Shown: piece after piece, positions 1 to 9,645 of the stretch
How the letters are laid out: each line of letters begins with the position of its first letter
How positions within the stretch are numbered: position 1 is the first letter of the stretch
Assembly: GCF_004124315.2 (NCBI RefSeq)
Contig: NZ_CP096889.1
Coordinates: forward strand, 1,905,001 to 1,969,000
Source of the DNA: Bacillus cabrialesii
GTDB taxonomy: Bacteria > Bacillota > Bacilli > Bacillales > Bacillaceae
Length of the DNA: 64,000 bases
Direction: 5' to 3'
Program-made: the position numbers and the translations under genes
The notes under the pieces: model-generated
Database searches by the model: none
What the model saw: the letters and a program-made list of their open reading frames with translations, nothing else
What the model was told of the DNA's origin: nothing

Positions 1-244
1 AGTCGGACTCTCACACGATGTAAAGAAATTCATCCGCTATAATGCCAATAAAGCGCTGATGAACCTTGGATTTGATCCATACTTTGAAGAGGAAGACATT
101 AATCCGATCGTTTTAAACGGATTAAATACGAAAACAAAATCACACGACTTCTTCTCTATGAAGGGGAACGGTTATAAAAAAGCGACAGTTGAGCCGCTCA
201 AAGACGATGACTTTTATTTTGGAGATGAAAAAGAGCAGATATAA
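1..244 (+). CDS. nrdF: Ribonucleoside-diphosphate reductase class Ib beta subunit, C-terminal end (partial)
   Basis: Only the last ~80 codons are in the window; the reading frame is open from base 2 and ends at the TAA at 242-244. The tail (MNLGFDPYFEEEDINP, then a run ending DDDFYFGDEKEQI) matches the C-terminus of NrdF, the diiron/dimanganese-tyrosyl radical subunit that works with NrdE to make deoxyribonucleotides. The acidic, aromatic extreme C-terminus is the part known to dock onto the alpha subunit. It is followed after about 50 bases by ymaB, the usual last gene of the nrdI-nrdE-nrdF-ymaB operon. Confidence 0.93.
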   Translation, partial: VGLSHDVKKFIRYNANKALMNLGFDPYFEEEDINPIVLNGLNTKTKSHDFFSMKGNGYKKATVEPLKDDDFYFGDEKEQI

Positions 245-293
245 TATCTGCTCTTTTCGGCTTGAAGATTCAAATGAGGAGGACGCAGTACCC

Positions 294-914
294 ATGGGAA
301 AAATGGACGAAATGATTTTGGTCGCCCCGCGAGACGACGTGTTTAAGAAAGAAAGCTTAACCTTTCAGGGCGTGAACAGTGAAGATAGCAGAGTAGCAGA
401 AATCATGGCTCAGATCGAGGCAGGCTATCGCGAAATGAGAAGGGGAGACGCAGAAGAAGATCCTCATTACAAGCAGCCGATTCCTTATGTCGTCATTAAG
501 CGAGAAGATGAAGTTTTCCTTTACGAGCGGCTTGCTGGCGGAGGGGAATCACGTCTGCACAATAAGCTTTCTTTGGGCTTCGGGGGCCATATGAACGCCA
601 TCGAAGGAGCGGCTTCATTTGCTGAAGTTTTAAAGCTGAACACAGATCGTGAGCTTGACGAAGAGCTGCAAATAAATGAAGAGGATAAACAGGCGATTGT
701 CACTCTGGGACTCATCAATGATGATGAAAACAGTGTCGGCGAAGTGCATATCGGTATTCTTTCTGCGCTTCAATTAATGCCAGGTTCACACGTGGAAGTA
801 AAGGAGAAAGAACAAATTGCGGGAAGATGGATGAAAGTCTCTGAATTAAAACAGGACGACATCTATAACCGTCTGGAAACATGGTCACAATTTGTTGTTG
901 ATATTCTTGAATAA
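294..914 (+). CDS. ymaB: YmaB, Nudix-like protein of the nrd operon
   Basis: This is a 206-residue protein starting MGKMDEMILVAPRDDVFKKE. The ATG at 294 is chosen because GAGGAGG lies about 11 bases upstream; an open frame extends further 5' but has no ribosome site and overlaps nrdF. The middle of the protein (SLGFGGHMN, then ELDEELQI) has the spacing of a Nudix box with a degenerate signature, so hydrolase activity cannot be assumed. It is the last gene of the nrd operon and ends at a strong terminator. Its cellular role is not settled; the name rests on recognition of the sequence and operon position. Confidence 0.9.
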   Translation: MGKMDEMILVAPRDDVFKKESLTFQGVNSEDSRVAEIMAQIEAGYREMRRGDAEEDPHYKQPIPYVVIKREDEVFLYERLAGGGESRLHNKLSLGFGGHMNAIEGAASFAEVLKLNTDRELDEELQINEEDKQAIVTLGLINDDENSVGEVHIGILSALQLMPGSHVEVKEKEQIAGRWMKVSELKQDDIYNRLETWSQFVVDILE

Positions 915-955
915 AAAAACCCGGTTTCTCGTGATGAGGAGCCGGGTTTTTTTTA
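914..955 (+). terminator. Terminator of the nrd-ymaB operon
   Basis: AACCCGG and CCGGGTT form a stem with a long loop, followed by a run of eight T, directly after the ymaB stop codon. Confidence 0.85.
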
Positions 956-978
956 TGAGGCGCTTGTCCGCGTCTCAA

Positions 979-1746
979 TTATGACTCTAGAATGACAACC
1001 GCGTCAAAGCCGGCATTCTCTGCTCTGGCAGCAAGCGCGTCTGCATTGTCTTTGGATGAAAAAGCGCCGATCTGCACTTTGTATAATCCGTCCCTTAAAA
1101 CGACAATCGTGTCAAAGCCTTTAGCTTCGGCACTGCTTGCGAGTGAGTCCGCATTCGCTTTCACTTTAAAAGCGCCGATTTGAACCTTATATAACCCTGA
1201 GCTGGATGTTTTTTTAAGATTCAATGCTTGCTCCAGCCCGCTTGCATGGCCTCTCGCTAAGCTTTGAATAAAGCTGCTTGTTTTCAGCTTATTTGCATCT
1301 GCGAGGGTATCAATGAACCCGTTCTCGGTCAATAGAGCAGGCATTGCCGACTCCCTTAGGACATGGAAGTTTGCTGTTTTTTTGCCGCGGTCGGCAAAAT
1401 CGACAGCTTGTATCACTTCAGAGTGAATCGCTGATTGGTAAGTTGTTGTCGGGGCACCCACACCCGGATAAATATAGCTTTCAAAACCTGTACCGCCTCC
1501 GGAATTAACGTGGATGGACAAAAAGAAATCTGCTCCCCAGTTATTTGCGGCATTTGTCCGGTCAGTTAAACTGACATATTGGTCGCTTGTCCGGCTCAGC
1601 AGCAAAGAAATCCCTTCATACTCATTTGTCAATATTGTACGTAAAGCTAAAGCGATTTGAAGAGTTAACGTTTTTTCTTGAAGGCCATTTCCTGTTGCAC
1701 CTGGATCAGACCCTCCATGGCCAGGATCAATAAAAATCTTAACCAT
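979..1746 (-). CDS. cwlC: N-acetylmuramoyl-L-alanine amidase CwlC (mother-cell lysis)
   Basis: A 255-residue zinc amidase that cuts the bond between N-acetylmuramic acid and L-alanine in peptidoglycan. Residues 1-~170 are an Amidase_3 domain with zinc/catalytic residues H10 (DPGHGG), E24 and H79 (SIHVNSG) and a TENGF motif. The C-terminal part carries two SPOR-type repeats, each starting LYKVQIGAF, which bind denuded glycan. There is no signal peptide, as known for CwlC, which is released at mother-cell lysis. The start has GAGGTGATGG upstream. A CATA-type element about 30 bases upstream could be a SigK -10 region, but I could not fix its -35. Confidence 0.93.
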   Translation of the reverse strand: MVKIFIDPGHGGSDPGATGNGLQEKTLTLQIALALRTILTNEYEGISLLLSRTSDQYVSLTDRTNAANNWGADFFLSIHVNSGGGTGFESYIYPGVGAPTTTYQSAIHSEVIQAVDFADRGKKTANFHVLRESAMPALLTENGFIDTLADANKLKTSSFIQSLARGHASGLEQALNLKKTSSSGLYKVQIGAFKVKANADSLASSAEAKGFDTIVVLRDGLYKVQIGAFSSKDNADALAARAENAGFDAVVILES

Positions 1747-1847
1747 TCTCCATCACCTCATTACAGGATATGAAAAAACACGGCTTCTGCTTGTACGATT
1801 ATCATCCGTCTGAAAAATGAGGAAATAACCCTCTCACATGCGGAAAT

Positions 1848-1866
1848 TATTTCTCGGGAAAGCGCA
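1848..1866 (+). repeat. 19-base direct repeat, copy 1
   Basis: TATTTCTCGGGAAAGCGCA, identical to the copy at 2429-2447. Confidence 0.9.
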
Positions 1867-2428
1867 CAATTCAACATGAAGCGACAGCAAATACGATCTG
1901 AATGCAAAAATGTGTTTTATACTCAATCCATCCATCGTTCTTCATTTAGGAGCAGGCATTTAAATGTAGAATGTTCGGGCGAAGCTCCTTGCATATGCTG
2001 ATCAAGAAAAAGAGAACGGAGCCGAGTCGTCAAAAAGACATCTCATTATAAATGCAAGAAAAAATTGTGCCGGGTATCTTAATCGAATGAGGCCGGCAAA
2101 TGAAAAATGATCAATATGCTGACATATGTGTGCGTGCGCGTCAAACCTTTGCTTCAAGCCTGTTCAAAACCAAAAGCTGCATGCCAAACAGGGTGCGCTG
2201 CGGACAAAATACAGCTTTGGGTGAGATATCCCGCTTCCGGCAAAGTTATAGAAAAATGAGGGGTTTCAATCGATTCTTTTGAACCCGATATGGAGAAAAT
2301 AGTGATCAAGAGGTGTAGATGTCATAGAAGTATCACCCTATTCATAGATGGGTGATCTGACAAAATTGTTAAAAACAAAATCTTTTGGTTTGTCCACCCC
2401 ATGTCCGTGAATACAATAAGAAATAAAG

Positions 2429-2447
2429 TATTTCTCGGGAAAGCGCA
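2429..2447 (+). repeat. 19-base direct repeat, copy 2
   Basis: Same 19 bases as the copy at 1848-1866. Here it is followed by TTCCCGA at about 2461, making an inverted repeat with the TCGGGAA inside the copy. Confidence 0.9.
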
Positions 2448-2553
2448 AGATTCCTTATCATTCCCGAAAAAAGCAATTGTTTCGACACATGATAGGCGTT
2501 TGTCACAAACGGCATCCGCTTGAATATCATATAGAGAGAACAGAGAGGTGAAA

Positions 2554-3522
2554 ATGTTGGAGCGCGCTGTGACTTATAAAAACAACGGACAGATTAACAT
2601 TATTCTTAACGGGCAAAAGCAGGTGCTGACGAATGCTGAGGCAGAGGCGGAATATCAAGCTGCATTGCAAAAAAACGAAGCAAAGCACGGCATTTTGAAG
2701 GAAATCGAAAAAGAGATGAGCGCACTGGTTGGGATGGAGGAAATGAAACGCAACATCAAGGAAATATACGCCTGGATTTTTGTGAACCAAAAACGCGCGG
2801 AGCAAGGCCTGAAGGTGGGGAAGCAAGCGCTGCACATGATGTTTAAAGGAAATCCGGGAACAGGCAAAACGACGGTCGCGCGGCTGATCGGCAGGCTGTT
2901 CTTTGAAATGAATGTCCTGTCAAAAGGCCACTTAATAGAAGCGGAGCGGGCTGATCTGGTCGGGGAATATATCGGCCATACCGCCCAAAAGACGAGAGAT
3001 TTAATCAAAAAGTCATTAGGCGGCATTTTGTTTATAGACGAAGCCTATTCGCTGGCAAGAGGCGGCGAAAAGGACTTTGGGAAAGAAGCGATCGACACAC
3101 TTGTAAAGCATATGGAAGACAAACAGCATGAGTTTATTTTGATCCTCGCCGGATATTCTCGGGAAATGGATCATTTTCTCTCATTAAATCCCGGCCTCCA
3201 GTCAAGATTTCCCATCTCCATTGATTTTCCGGACTATTCTGTCACCCAGCTCATGGAGATTGCGAAGCGAATGATCACTGAAAGGGAATACCAGCTCAGT
3301 CAAGAAGCGGAATGGAAATTGAAAGATTACTTAATGACAGTGAAAAGCACGACAAGTCCCATTAAATTCAGCAATGGCCGTTTTGTCAGAAATGTGATCG
3401 AAAAATCGATCAGAGCGCAAGCCATGAGGCTTTTAATGGGCGATCAATACTTAAAAAGCGACTTGATGACCATTAAAAGCCAAGATCTTTCCATTAAAGA
3501 AGAAGCATCTGGCTCTGTATAG
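2554..3522 (+). CDS. spoVK: Stage V sporulation protein K, AAA+ ATPase (CbbX-like)
   Basis: A 322-residue AAA+ ATPase needed for spore maturation. Walker A is GNPGTGKTT at residues 99-107, Walker B is GGILFIDEA near 156-164, and a sensor/arginine-finger region (NPGLQSRF) follows. The N-terminal ~50 residues are a charged leader. ATG 2554 is chosen because GAGAGGTG sits just upstream; the in-frame GTG at 2548 is part of that ribosome site. A terminator follows directly, so the gene is probably transcribed alone. Confidence 0.93.
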   Translation: MLERAVTYKNNGQINIILNGQKQVLTNAEAEAEYQAALQKNEAKHGILKEIEKEMSALVGMEEMKRNIKEIYAWIFVNQKRAEQGLKVGKQALHMMFKGNPGTGKTTVARLIGRLFFEMNVLSKGHLIEAERADLVGEYIGHTAQKTRDLIKKSLGGILFIDEAYSLARGGEKDFGKEAIDTLVKHMEDKQHEFILILAGYSREMDHFLSLNPGLQSRFPISIDFPDYSVTQLMEIAKRMITEREYQLSQEAEWKLKDYLMTVKSTTSPIKFSNGRFVRNVIEKSIRAQAMRLLMGDQYLKSDLMTIKSQDLSIKEEASGSV

Positions 3523-3553
3523 GCCTCTCAGTTTTCGAGAGGTCTGTTTTTTG
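3522..3553 (+). terminator. Terminator after spoVK
   Basis: GGCCTCTC and GAGAGGTC pair around a short loop and are followed by TGTTTTTT. Confidence 0.85.
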
Positions 3554-3654
3554 CTGTATTTCTTGCTTTTCAAAGCAATCGATTTGTGGTATACACATGC
3601 AGGGTTTGGTATGATAATACTACTGCCCAATATGCAAAAGAAAGGAACATCCAT

Positions 3655-4917
3655 TTGAACGAACAGGAAACAAGACAGGAGAAAGCTATTTTAGTCGGAT
3701 GTCAGCTGCCGCATATCACGGATGAGCATTTTGAGAATTCTATGGAAGAGCTAGCATCTCTGACAAAAACAGCAGATGGAAAAGTATTAACCAGCGTCAC
3801 ACAAAAACGGAACAGAGCAGACGCCGCTACATATATAGGAAAAGGGAAGGTCGAAGAGCTGAAGGCACTTGTGGAAGAGCTTGAAGCTGATCTCCTTATC
3901 TTTAATGATGAGCTGTCGCCAAGTCAGCTGAAATCATTAGCAACAGCGATTGAAGTGAAGATGATTGATCGCACGCAATTGATATTAGATATTTTTGCAA
4001 AGCGTGCGAGGACGAGAGAAGGCAAACTTCAGATTGAGCTGGCTCAGCTGCAATATGCACTTCCGCGTCTGACGGGGCAAGGGATCAATCTCTCCCGGCA
4101 AGGCGGAGGAATTGGAGCGAGAGGTCCCGGAGAGACAAAACTGGAAACCGACCGCCGCCATATCAGAAATCGCATTCATGAAATCAACACGCAGCTTTCG
4201 ACTGTTATTCGCCATAGAAGCCGATACCGTGAAAGAAGAAAGAAAAACGGTGTGCTTCAAATTGCGCTTGTCGGATATACAAACGCGGGAAAATCAACAT
4301 GGTTCAACCGCCTGACAAGTGCGGACAGTTATGAAGAAGACCTCCTCTTTGCCACACTGGACCCGATGACCAGAAAAATGGTCCTGCCAAGCGGTTACAG
4401 CGTACTGCTGTCAGATACAGTAGGATTTATTCAGGATCTTCCGACGACCCTGATTGCTGCATTCCGGTCAACGCTTGAGGAAGTAAAAGAAGCGGATTTG
4501 ATTCTTCATTTGATAGATTCCTCAAATGAGGATTACGCGGGACACGAAAAAACGGTGCTTCGGTTGCTTGAGGAGCTTGAGGCAGATAACATCCCGATGC
4601 TGACGGCTTACAATAAACGTGACCAAAAACTGCCTGATTTTATACCGACCGCCGGAAGGGATCACATTATGGTCAGTGCGAAATTTGAGGCTGACGCTGA
4701 TACGTTTAAAGAAGCGATTCAGCGCTATTTGCGCCAAGAGCTGTTAACTTCTTTTGAAGCGCGTGTGCCGGCAGGTGAAGGGAAGCTCCTTTCCAGAATC
4801 AAATCGGAAACGATGGTTGACCGCTTCTATTTTAATGAAGAAAATGAACGGTATGATATATCAGGCTATGTTCAAGAAGAGCAAAGCATCATCGGTGAAT
4901 TAAAGAAGTATATGTAG
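3655..4917 (+). CDS. hflX: Ribosome-associated GTPase HflX (YnbA)
   Basis: A 420-residue GTPase of the HflX family, which binds ribosomes and splits stalled 70S particles. The N-terminal HflX domain covers residues 1-~195 and includes the glycine-rich linker QGGGIGARGPGETKLE. The G domain follows, with G1 GYTNAGKST at 207-215, G3 DTVGF and G4 NKRD. A TTG start at 3655 is chosen: AAAGGA lies about 8 bases upstream and the product then begins MNEQETRQEK like the known protein; the open frame continues 23 codons further without a ribosome site. ynbB follows after 17 bases, likely the same transcript. Confidence 0.92.
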   Translation: MNEQETRQEKAILVGCQLPHITDEHFENSMEELASLTKTADGKVLTSVTQKRNRADAATYIGKGKVEELKALVEELEADLLIFNDELSPSQLKSLATAIEVKMIDRTQLILDIFAKRARTREGKLQIELAQLQYALPRLTGQGINLSRQGGGIGARGPGETKLETDRRHIRNRIHEINTQLSTVIRHRSRYRERRKKNGVLQIALVGYTNAGKSTWFNRLTSADSYEEDLLFATLDPMTRKMVLPSGYSVLLSDTVGFIQDLPTTLIAAFRSTLEEVKEADLILHLIDSSNEDYAGHEKTVLRLLEELEADNIPMLTAYNKRDQKLPDFIPTAGRDHIMVSAKFEADADTFKEAIQRYLRQELLTSFEARVPAGEGKLLSRIKSETMVDRFYFNEENERYDISGYVQEEQSIIGELKKYM

Positions 4918-4934
4918 GAAGGACATACAAAAAC

Positions 4935-6200
4935 ATGTTTGACACATTAACACACGGAGAATTATTGAAAAAAACGGCAATGGAAGTGGAAGCGGACATT
5001 GCCGGTGTTCATAAACAAATAGAAGAAATCAGCGAGCGCAATGAATGGAGAGTGCTTCAAAGCTATAGAAAACACAAAGTAAGCGACACTCATTTCACGC
5101 CGTCTACAGGATACGGCTATGATGATATCGGAAGAGATACGCTTGAAAGCATTTATGCGGATGTGTTTGGCGGAGAAGCAGGGCTTGTAAGGCCTCAAAT
5201 AATATCCGGCACACATGCCATCTCGATTGCTTTGTTCGGTGTTCTCAGACCGGGGGACGAGCTCCTTTATATAACAGGCAAGCCATATGATACGCTAGAA
5301 GAAATTGTAGGCGTCAGAGGCGGAGAAAATGCCGGGTCGTTAAAGGATTTTCAAATCGGCTACAATGCGGTTGATCTGACGGAGGACGGAAAAATAGACT
5401 ATAATGCAGTCGCCGCTGCGATTAATCCAAAGACGAAGGTAATCGGCATTCAGCGCTCAAAAGGATATGCGAATCGTCCATCCTTCTTAATTAGCGAAAT
5501 AAAAGAAATGATCCGTTTTGTAAAAGAAATCAATGAAAACCTGATCGTCTTTGTGGACAACTGTTATGGAGAATTTGTGGAAGAGCTTGAGCCTTGCCAT
5601 GTCGGAGCCGATCTGATGGCGGGGTCTCTCATTAAAAACCCCGGCGGCGGTCTTGCGAAAACAGGAGGCTATCTTGTCGGAAAAGCGAAATGGATTGAAG
5701 CTTGCTCATACCGTATGACATCACCTGGCATCGGCAGAGAAGCAGGTGCGTCTCTTTACTCGCTCCAAGAAATGTATCAAGGCTTCTTTTTGGCGCCTCA
5801 CGTTGTATCACAAAGCTTAAAGGGAGCGGTGTTTACCGCGAGATTCCTTGAAAAACTGGGCTTTACTTCAAATCCGAAGTGGGATGTGAAAAGAACAGAC
5901 TTGATACAATCCGTTGAGTTTTCTGACAGAGAAAAGATGATTGCTTTTTGCCAGGCCATTCAATATGCATCACCGATCAATGCCCACGTGACACCTTATC
6001 CAGCCTACATGCCGGGATACGAAGATGATGTCATTATGGCGGCAGGCACATTTATTCAAGGCGCAAGCATCGAATTATCAGCAGATGGCCCTATCCGTCC
6101 GCCGTATGTAGCGTATGTTCAGGGAGGATTAACCTATTCGCATGTGAAGAATGCCATTTGCAGTGCAGTGGATTCACTTATGAAAAAGCAATTAATTTAA
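4935..6200 (+). CDS. ynbB: YnbB, PLP-dependent methionine gamma-lyase-like protein
   Basis: A 421-residue fold-type I PLP enzyme of the family annotated as methionine gamma-lyase-like or aluminium resistance proteins. The cofactor-binding region is visible: an ISGTHAISIALFG stretch for phosphate binding, VDNCYGEF with the PLP-pyridine aspartate, and SLIKNPGGGLAKTGGY with the candidate Schiff-base lysine. The substrate is not known. It starts 17 bases after hflX with AGGAAGGA upstream, so the two genes are probably cotranscribed; a gap with the glnR promoter follows. Confidence 0.88.
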   Translation: MFDTLTHGELLKKTAMEVEADIAGVHKQIEEISERNEWRVLQSYRKHKVSDTHFTPSTGYGYDDIGRDTLESIYADVFGGEAGLVRPQIISGTHAISIALFGVLRPGDELLYITGKPYDTLEEIVGVRGGENAGSLKDFQIGYNAVDLTEDGKIDYNAVAAAINPKTKVIGIQRSKGYANRPSFLISEIKEMIRFVKEINENLIVFVDNCYGEFVEELEPCHVGADLMAGSLIKNPGGGLAKTGGYLVGKAKWIEACSYRMTSPGIGREAGASLYSLQEMYQGFFLAPHVVSQSLKGAVFTARFLEKLGFTSNPKWDVKRTDLIQSVEFSDREKMIAFCQAIQYASPINAHVTPYPAYMPGYEDDVIMAAGTFIQGASIELSADGPIRPPYVAYVQGGLTYSHVKNAICSAVDSLMKKQLI

Positions 6201-6227
6201 ATTTTTTAAAAATTTCACTGAATTTGA

Positions 6228-6278
6228 TGTTAAGAATCCTTACATCGTATTGACACAAAATATAACATCGCCTATAAT
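6228..6278 (+). promoter_or_regulatory. glnRA promoter with two GlnR/TnrA boxes
   Basis: Box 1 is TGTTAAGAATCCTTACA (6228-6244), a full match to TGTNAN-A/T-TNTNACA. Box 2 is TGACACAAAATATAACA (6251-6267) with one mismatch and overlaps the core promoter. The promoter is TTGACA (6250-6255), 17 bases, TATAAT (6273-6278). This is the known arrangement for glutamine-dependent autorepression of glnRA. Confidence 0.93.
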
Positions 6279-6309
6279 GAAACTAAGTTAAGAAAAGGAG
6301 GAAATTGAG

Positions 6310-6717
6310 ATGAGTGATAATATTCGCCGCTCAATGCCTTTATTTCCAATAGGAATTGTCATGCAGTTAACGGAGTTATCCGCAAGACAAATTCGATATT
6401 ATGAGGAAAATGGACTGATATTTCCAGCGAGAAGCGAAGGGAATAGACGATTGTTTTCATTTCATGATGTAGATAAACTGTTAGAAATCAAGCACCTGAT
6501 AGAACAAGGTGTAAACATGGCAGGAATTAAACAGATTCTGGCGAAAGCGGAAGCCGAGCCGGAGCAAAAACAAAACGAGAAGACGAAAAAACCAATGAAA
6601 CATGATCTGTCTGACGACGAGCTGAGACAGCTCCTGAAAAACGAGCTCATGCAAGCCGGCCGTTTTCAAAGAGGGAATACATTCCGCCAAGGCGACATGT
6701 CCCGCTTCTTTCATTAA
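6310..6717 (+). CDS. glnR: MerR-family nitrogen repressor GlnR
   Basis: A 135-residue MerR-family regulator. The N-terminal winged helix contains the typical [11 protein letters not shown] motif, and a polar C-terminal tail (from about 90) is the part through which feedback-inhibited glutamine synthetase stabilises GlnR on DNA. AAGGAGG lies about 8 bases before the ATG. It is the first gene of the glnRA operon and is followed after 58 bases by glnA. Confidence 0.97.
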
Positions 6718-6775
6718 TCCGTTAGCAACTGTTTTGCTATATACATTTACCTTTTAAGAGGAGGAGTTTTACGAA

Positions 6776-8110
6776 ATGGCAAAGTACACTAGAGAAGATA
6801 TCGTAAAATTAGTAAAAGAAGAAAACGTCAAGTATATCCGTCTTCAATTTACTGACATTCTTGGAACGATCAAGAATGTTGAAATTCCTGTAAGCCAGCT
6901 TGAAAAAGCGCTTGATAATAAAGTCATGTTTGACGGTTCTTCTATTGAAGGATTCGTTCGTATCGAAGAGTCAGACATGTACCTGTATCCAGATCTGAAT
7001 ACATTTGTTATCTTCCCATGGACAGCTGAAAAAGGTAAAGTAGCACGTTTCATCTGTGATATCTACAATCCGGATGGCACACCTTTCGAAGGTGACCCGC
7101 GAAACAACTTAAAACGGATTCTGAAAGAAATGGAAGACCTCGGCTTCAGTGATTTCAACCTCGGGCCTGAACCTGAATTCTTCTTATTCAAATTAGACGA
7201 AAAAGGCGAGCCGACGCTTGAACTAAACGACAAAGGCGGATATTTCGACTTGGCTCCAACTGACTTAGGAGAAAACTGCCGCCGCGATATCGTTCTTGAG
7301 CTTGAAGAGATGGGCTTTGAAATCGAAGCGTCTCACCACGAAGTAGCGCCTGGCCAGCACGAAATCGACTTTAAATATGCAGGTGCGGTCCGCTCTTGTG
7401 ACGACATCCAAACGTTTAAACTAGTTGTCAAAACAATTGCCCGCAAACACGGCCTGCATGCGACATTTATGCCAAAACCATTGTTCGGTGTGAACGGTTC
7501 CGGTATGCACTGCAATCTATCACTCTTCAAAGATGGCGTTAACTCATTCTATGACGAAGGCGCAGATCTTCAGTTAAGTGAAACAGCGAAACACTTCATT
7601 GCAGGTATCGTGAAACACGCAACAAGCTTTACAGCGGTAACAAACCCGACAGTAAACTCTTACAAACGTCTTGTTCCCGGCTATGAAGCACCTTGCTACG
7701 TAGCGTGGAGCGCGCAAAACAGAAGCCCGCTTATCCGTATCCCGGCTTCCCGCGGCATCAGCACACGTGTTGAAGTACGAAGCGTAGACCCAGCTGCTAA
7801 CCCGTACCTTGCACTTAGCGTATTGCTTGCTGCAGGATTAGATGGAATCAAAAACAAACTGGAAGCGCCAGCTCCAATCGACCGCAACATCTATGTGATG
7901 AGCAAAGAAGAGCGCATGGAAAACGGAATCGTAGATCTTCCAGCAACACTTGCTGAAGCGCTAGAAGAGTTCAAATCAAACGAAGTCATGGTCAAAGCGC
8001 TAGGCGAGCACCTATTCGAACACTTCATCGAAGCAAAAGAAATCGAATGGGATATGTTCCGCACACAAGTTCACCCTTGGGAGCGCGAACAGTATATGTC
8101 TCAGTATTAA
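6776..8110 (+). CDS. glnA: Glutamine synthetase type I-alpha
   Basis: A 444-residue enzyme making glutamine from glutamate, ammonia and ATP. Motifs: FDGSSIEGF for the N-terminal beta-grasp, GPEPEFFLF and ASHHEVAPGQHEID in the active site, and NPTVNSYKRLVPGYEAP for the glutamate/ammonium loop. In this family the protein also controls GlnR and TnrA. AGGAGGAG lies upstream, and a strong terminator follows. Length and sequence are those of the B. subtilis enzyme. Confidence 0.98.
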   Translation: MAKYTREDIVKLVKEENVKYIRLQFTDILGTIKNVEIPVSQLEKALDNKVMFDGSSIEGFVRIEESDMYLYPDLNTFVIFPWTAEKGKVARFICDIYNPDGTPFEGDPRNNLKRILKEMEDLGFSDFNLGPEPEFFLFKLDEKGEPTLELNDKGGYFDLAPTDLGENCRRDIVLELEEMGFEIEASHHEVAPGQHEIDFKYAGAVRSCDDIQTFKLVVKTIARKHGLHATFMPKPLFGVNGSGMHCNLSLFKDGVNSFYDEGADLQLSETAKHFIAGIVKHATSFTAVTNPTVNSYKRLVPGYEAPCYVAWSAQNRSPLIRIPASRGISTRVEVRSVDPAANPYLALSVLLAAGLDGIKNKLEAPAPIDRNIYVMSKEERMENGIVDLPATLAEALEEFKSNEVMVKALGEHLFEHFIEAKEIEWDMFRTQVHPWEREQYMSQY

Positions 8111-8117
8111 TCTTTCA

Positions 8118-8151
8118 ATCCCTTGGCACTATTGGTGTCAAGGGGTTTTTT
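8118..8151 (+). terminator. Terminator of the glnRA operon
   Basis: CCCTTGGCAC and GTGTCAAGGGG pair around a 5-base loop, followed by TTTTTT. Confidence 0.9.
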
Positions 8152-8269
8152 GATTATTTAACAATTTTAATAACTTAATATAAATCATACACCACCCACA
8201 AAACACCCACATAATTGTGGAGATATAATCCTCATACTTATTCATTGAAGCTTTGTCAATCTTTAACCT

Positions 8270-8497
8270 TTGAGATTACTTAAAAAAATTGATTCTAGGC
8301 ATGAGCTTTTGCAAGAAACTGAATACGAGAAAGTACGCCGGAATCTAATCAGCTTTCGCCGCTTTAATAAGTTTCCGCCGAAGGTTGTGGACTTGTTGAA
8401 TGCAAACTCAGCAACGGTTGATCCGATGAATGTAATTCCCTCTGTAGAGGAAACAAAAGAGTATATTGCGAAATGTTGGCTGTCCCTACTGAGTTAA
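8270..8497 (+). pseudogene. Remnant of phage helicase loader/inhibitor (G39P-like)
   Basis: A 75-codon open frame from a TTG. The segment YEKVRRNLISFRRFNKFPPK and the later IPSVEETKEYIA resemble the C-terminal half of SPP1 G39P-type proteins, which load and restrain a phage DnaB-like helicase. The usual N-terminal region is missing, and no clear ribosome site is present. A DnaB-like helicase remnant follows, which is the expected partner and order in such phages. The family call is from motif memory and is moderate. Confidence 0.5.
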
Positions 8498-8654
8498 CCT
8501 AAGGAGCGGGCTTCCATTAAGAAATCAAAAAGAGGCCTTTTTTAGTTCTGATTCTAAAAGGATTGCTTCGCATCTATCAGTCGCATTAAACCGCTCTGTT
8601 TGTTCCAGTTCAACATGATTGAACCGGATTTTAAAGGTATCCTGATAGATTTGG

Positions 8655-9540
8655 TTGCAATCCATCGGTAGCGTTGGTCCGGGCATAAATACTGACTTAA
8701 CCGATACTGGACCGCCTACCGCCAATATATCCTTTTACGAAAAGCTTATATTTGAGTATTGGCAAAAAAGAGAAATGAGCAAAAACGCGGAGGATATGAA
8801 GCAAAATGCCGCTCAGCCATCTGTCGGAAAAACTGCTTTTTGCTTAAACGTTGCGTCAAATTTTATGGGTAGTTCATTAAATCAATATAGCGGCGGCGCA
8901 GTAGGTATATTCTCTCTTGAAATGTCACGTAAGCAGCTCTTAAAAAGAATGGCCTCTATTCTCGGAAATATCAATGCAGATGCGATGCGTACGGGGAATT
9001 TGACAGCAAATGATTGGAACAAGCTTTCACAAACAAATGGTATTCTCGGTTCTGCAGATCTAAGAATATTTGACCGCCCTGGTGTCACAGTAAATGAGAT
9101 ATGGTCAAAGGCAAGGAAAATGAAACGGGAGTACGCCGGCAGGGATGTCTTGATCATTATTGGTTATTTGCAGCTGATTACAGGATCAGCAAAACATAGG
9201 GGGAACAGAACACAGGAAATAGGTGAAATAAGCCGCATGCTCAAGCATATATTAGACATTTGTGTGATCGCTCTTAGTCAGCTTTTAAGGCGCGTAGAAC
9301 AGCGGCCGGATAAGCGCCCGATGATGTCTAATATTAGGAATCAGGGCAAATTGAACAGGACGCGGATGTCATTGGGTTTCTTTATCGGGATGATTATTAT
9401 GACAAGGAAAACGAAAGTAAAAACATCATCGAAATCATTATTGCTAAACAGAGAAACGGTTCTCTTGGTACTGTCTCACTGGCGTTCATTAAAGAATACG
9501 GCTTGTTCTTAAATTTGGAGCGCAGATTTGACAGTTTGAG
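8655..9540 (+). pseudogene. Decayed DnaB-type replicative helicase (phage origin)
   Basis: Helicase motifs are recognisable: a truncated N-terminal domain, then SVGKTAFCLNVASNF (Walker A), GIFSLEMSRKQLLKRM, a Walker B region in which IIIGYLQLI replaces the usual aspartate pair, and ICVIALSQLLRRVEQRPDKR. After about 9350 the matching sequence jumps between frames (D-V-IGFLYRD-like and IIAKQRNG-like segments lie in other frames), so the gene is frameshifted. Along with the G39P-like remnant upstream and the sigma-like remnant downstream, it marks a former phage replication module. Confidence 0.75.
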
Positions 9541-9645
9541 ATTAATCAATTTAGTTCATATAATTGAAAGAGATAAACTTGTCCTAGACACGAAACAGCA
9601 CGATGGTTTTGCGGTCATTCTATCCAATGGAGCTGCAAGGATGGT

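Larger units (their letters stand above)
1747..2553. other. Long intergenic region between divergent cwlC and spoVK, with a 19-base direct repeat
   Basis: About 800 bases without a convincing gene. A 60-codon open frame at 2100-2282 has no ribosome site and composition unlike its neighbours. The notable content is a perfect 19-base direct repeat (TATTTCTCGGGAAAGCGCA) at 1848-1866 and 2429-2447, each roughly 100-125 bases from the start codon of the nearest gene. Near spoVK, a GTCACAAA/CATAT pair around 2511-2533 could be a SigE-type promoter (weak). Confidence 0.6.

Noticed and set aside
2100..2282. 60-codon open frame in the cwlC-spoVK gap
   Set aside because: No ribosome site, and sequence not protein-like compared with its neighbours.
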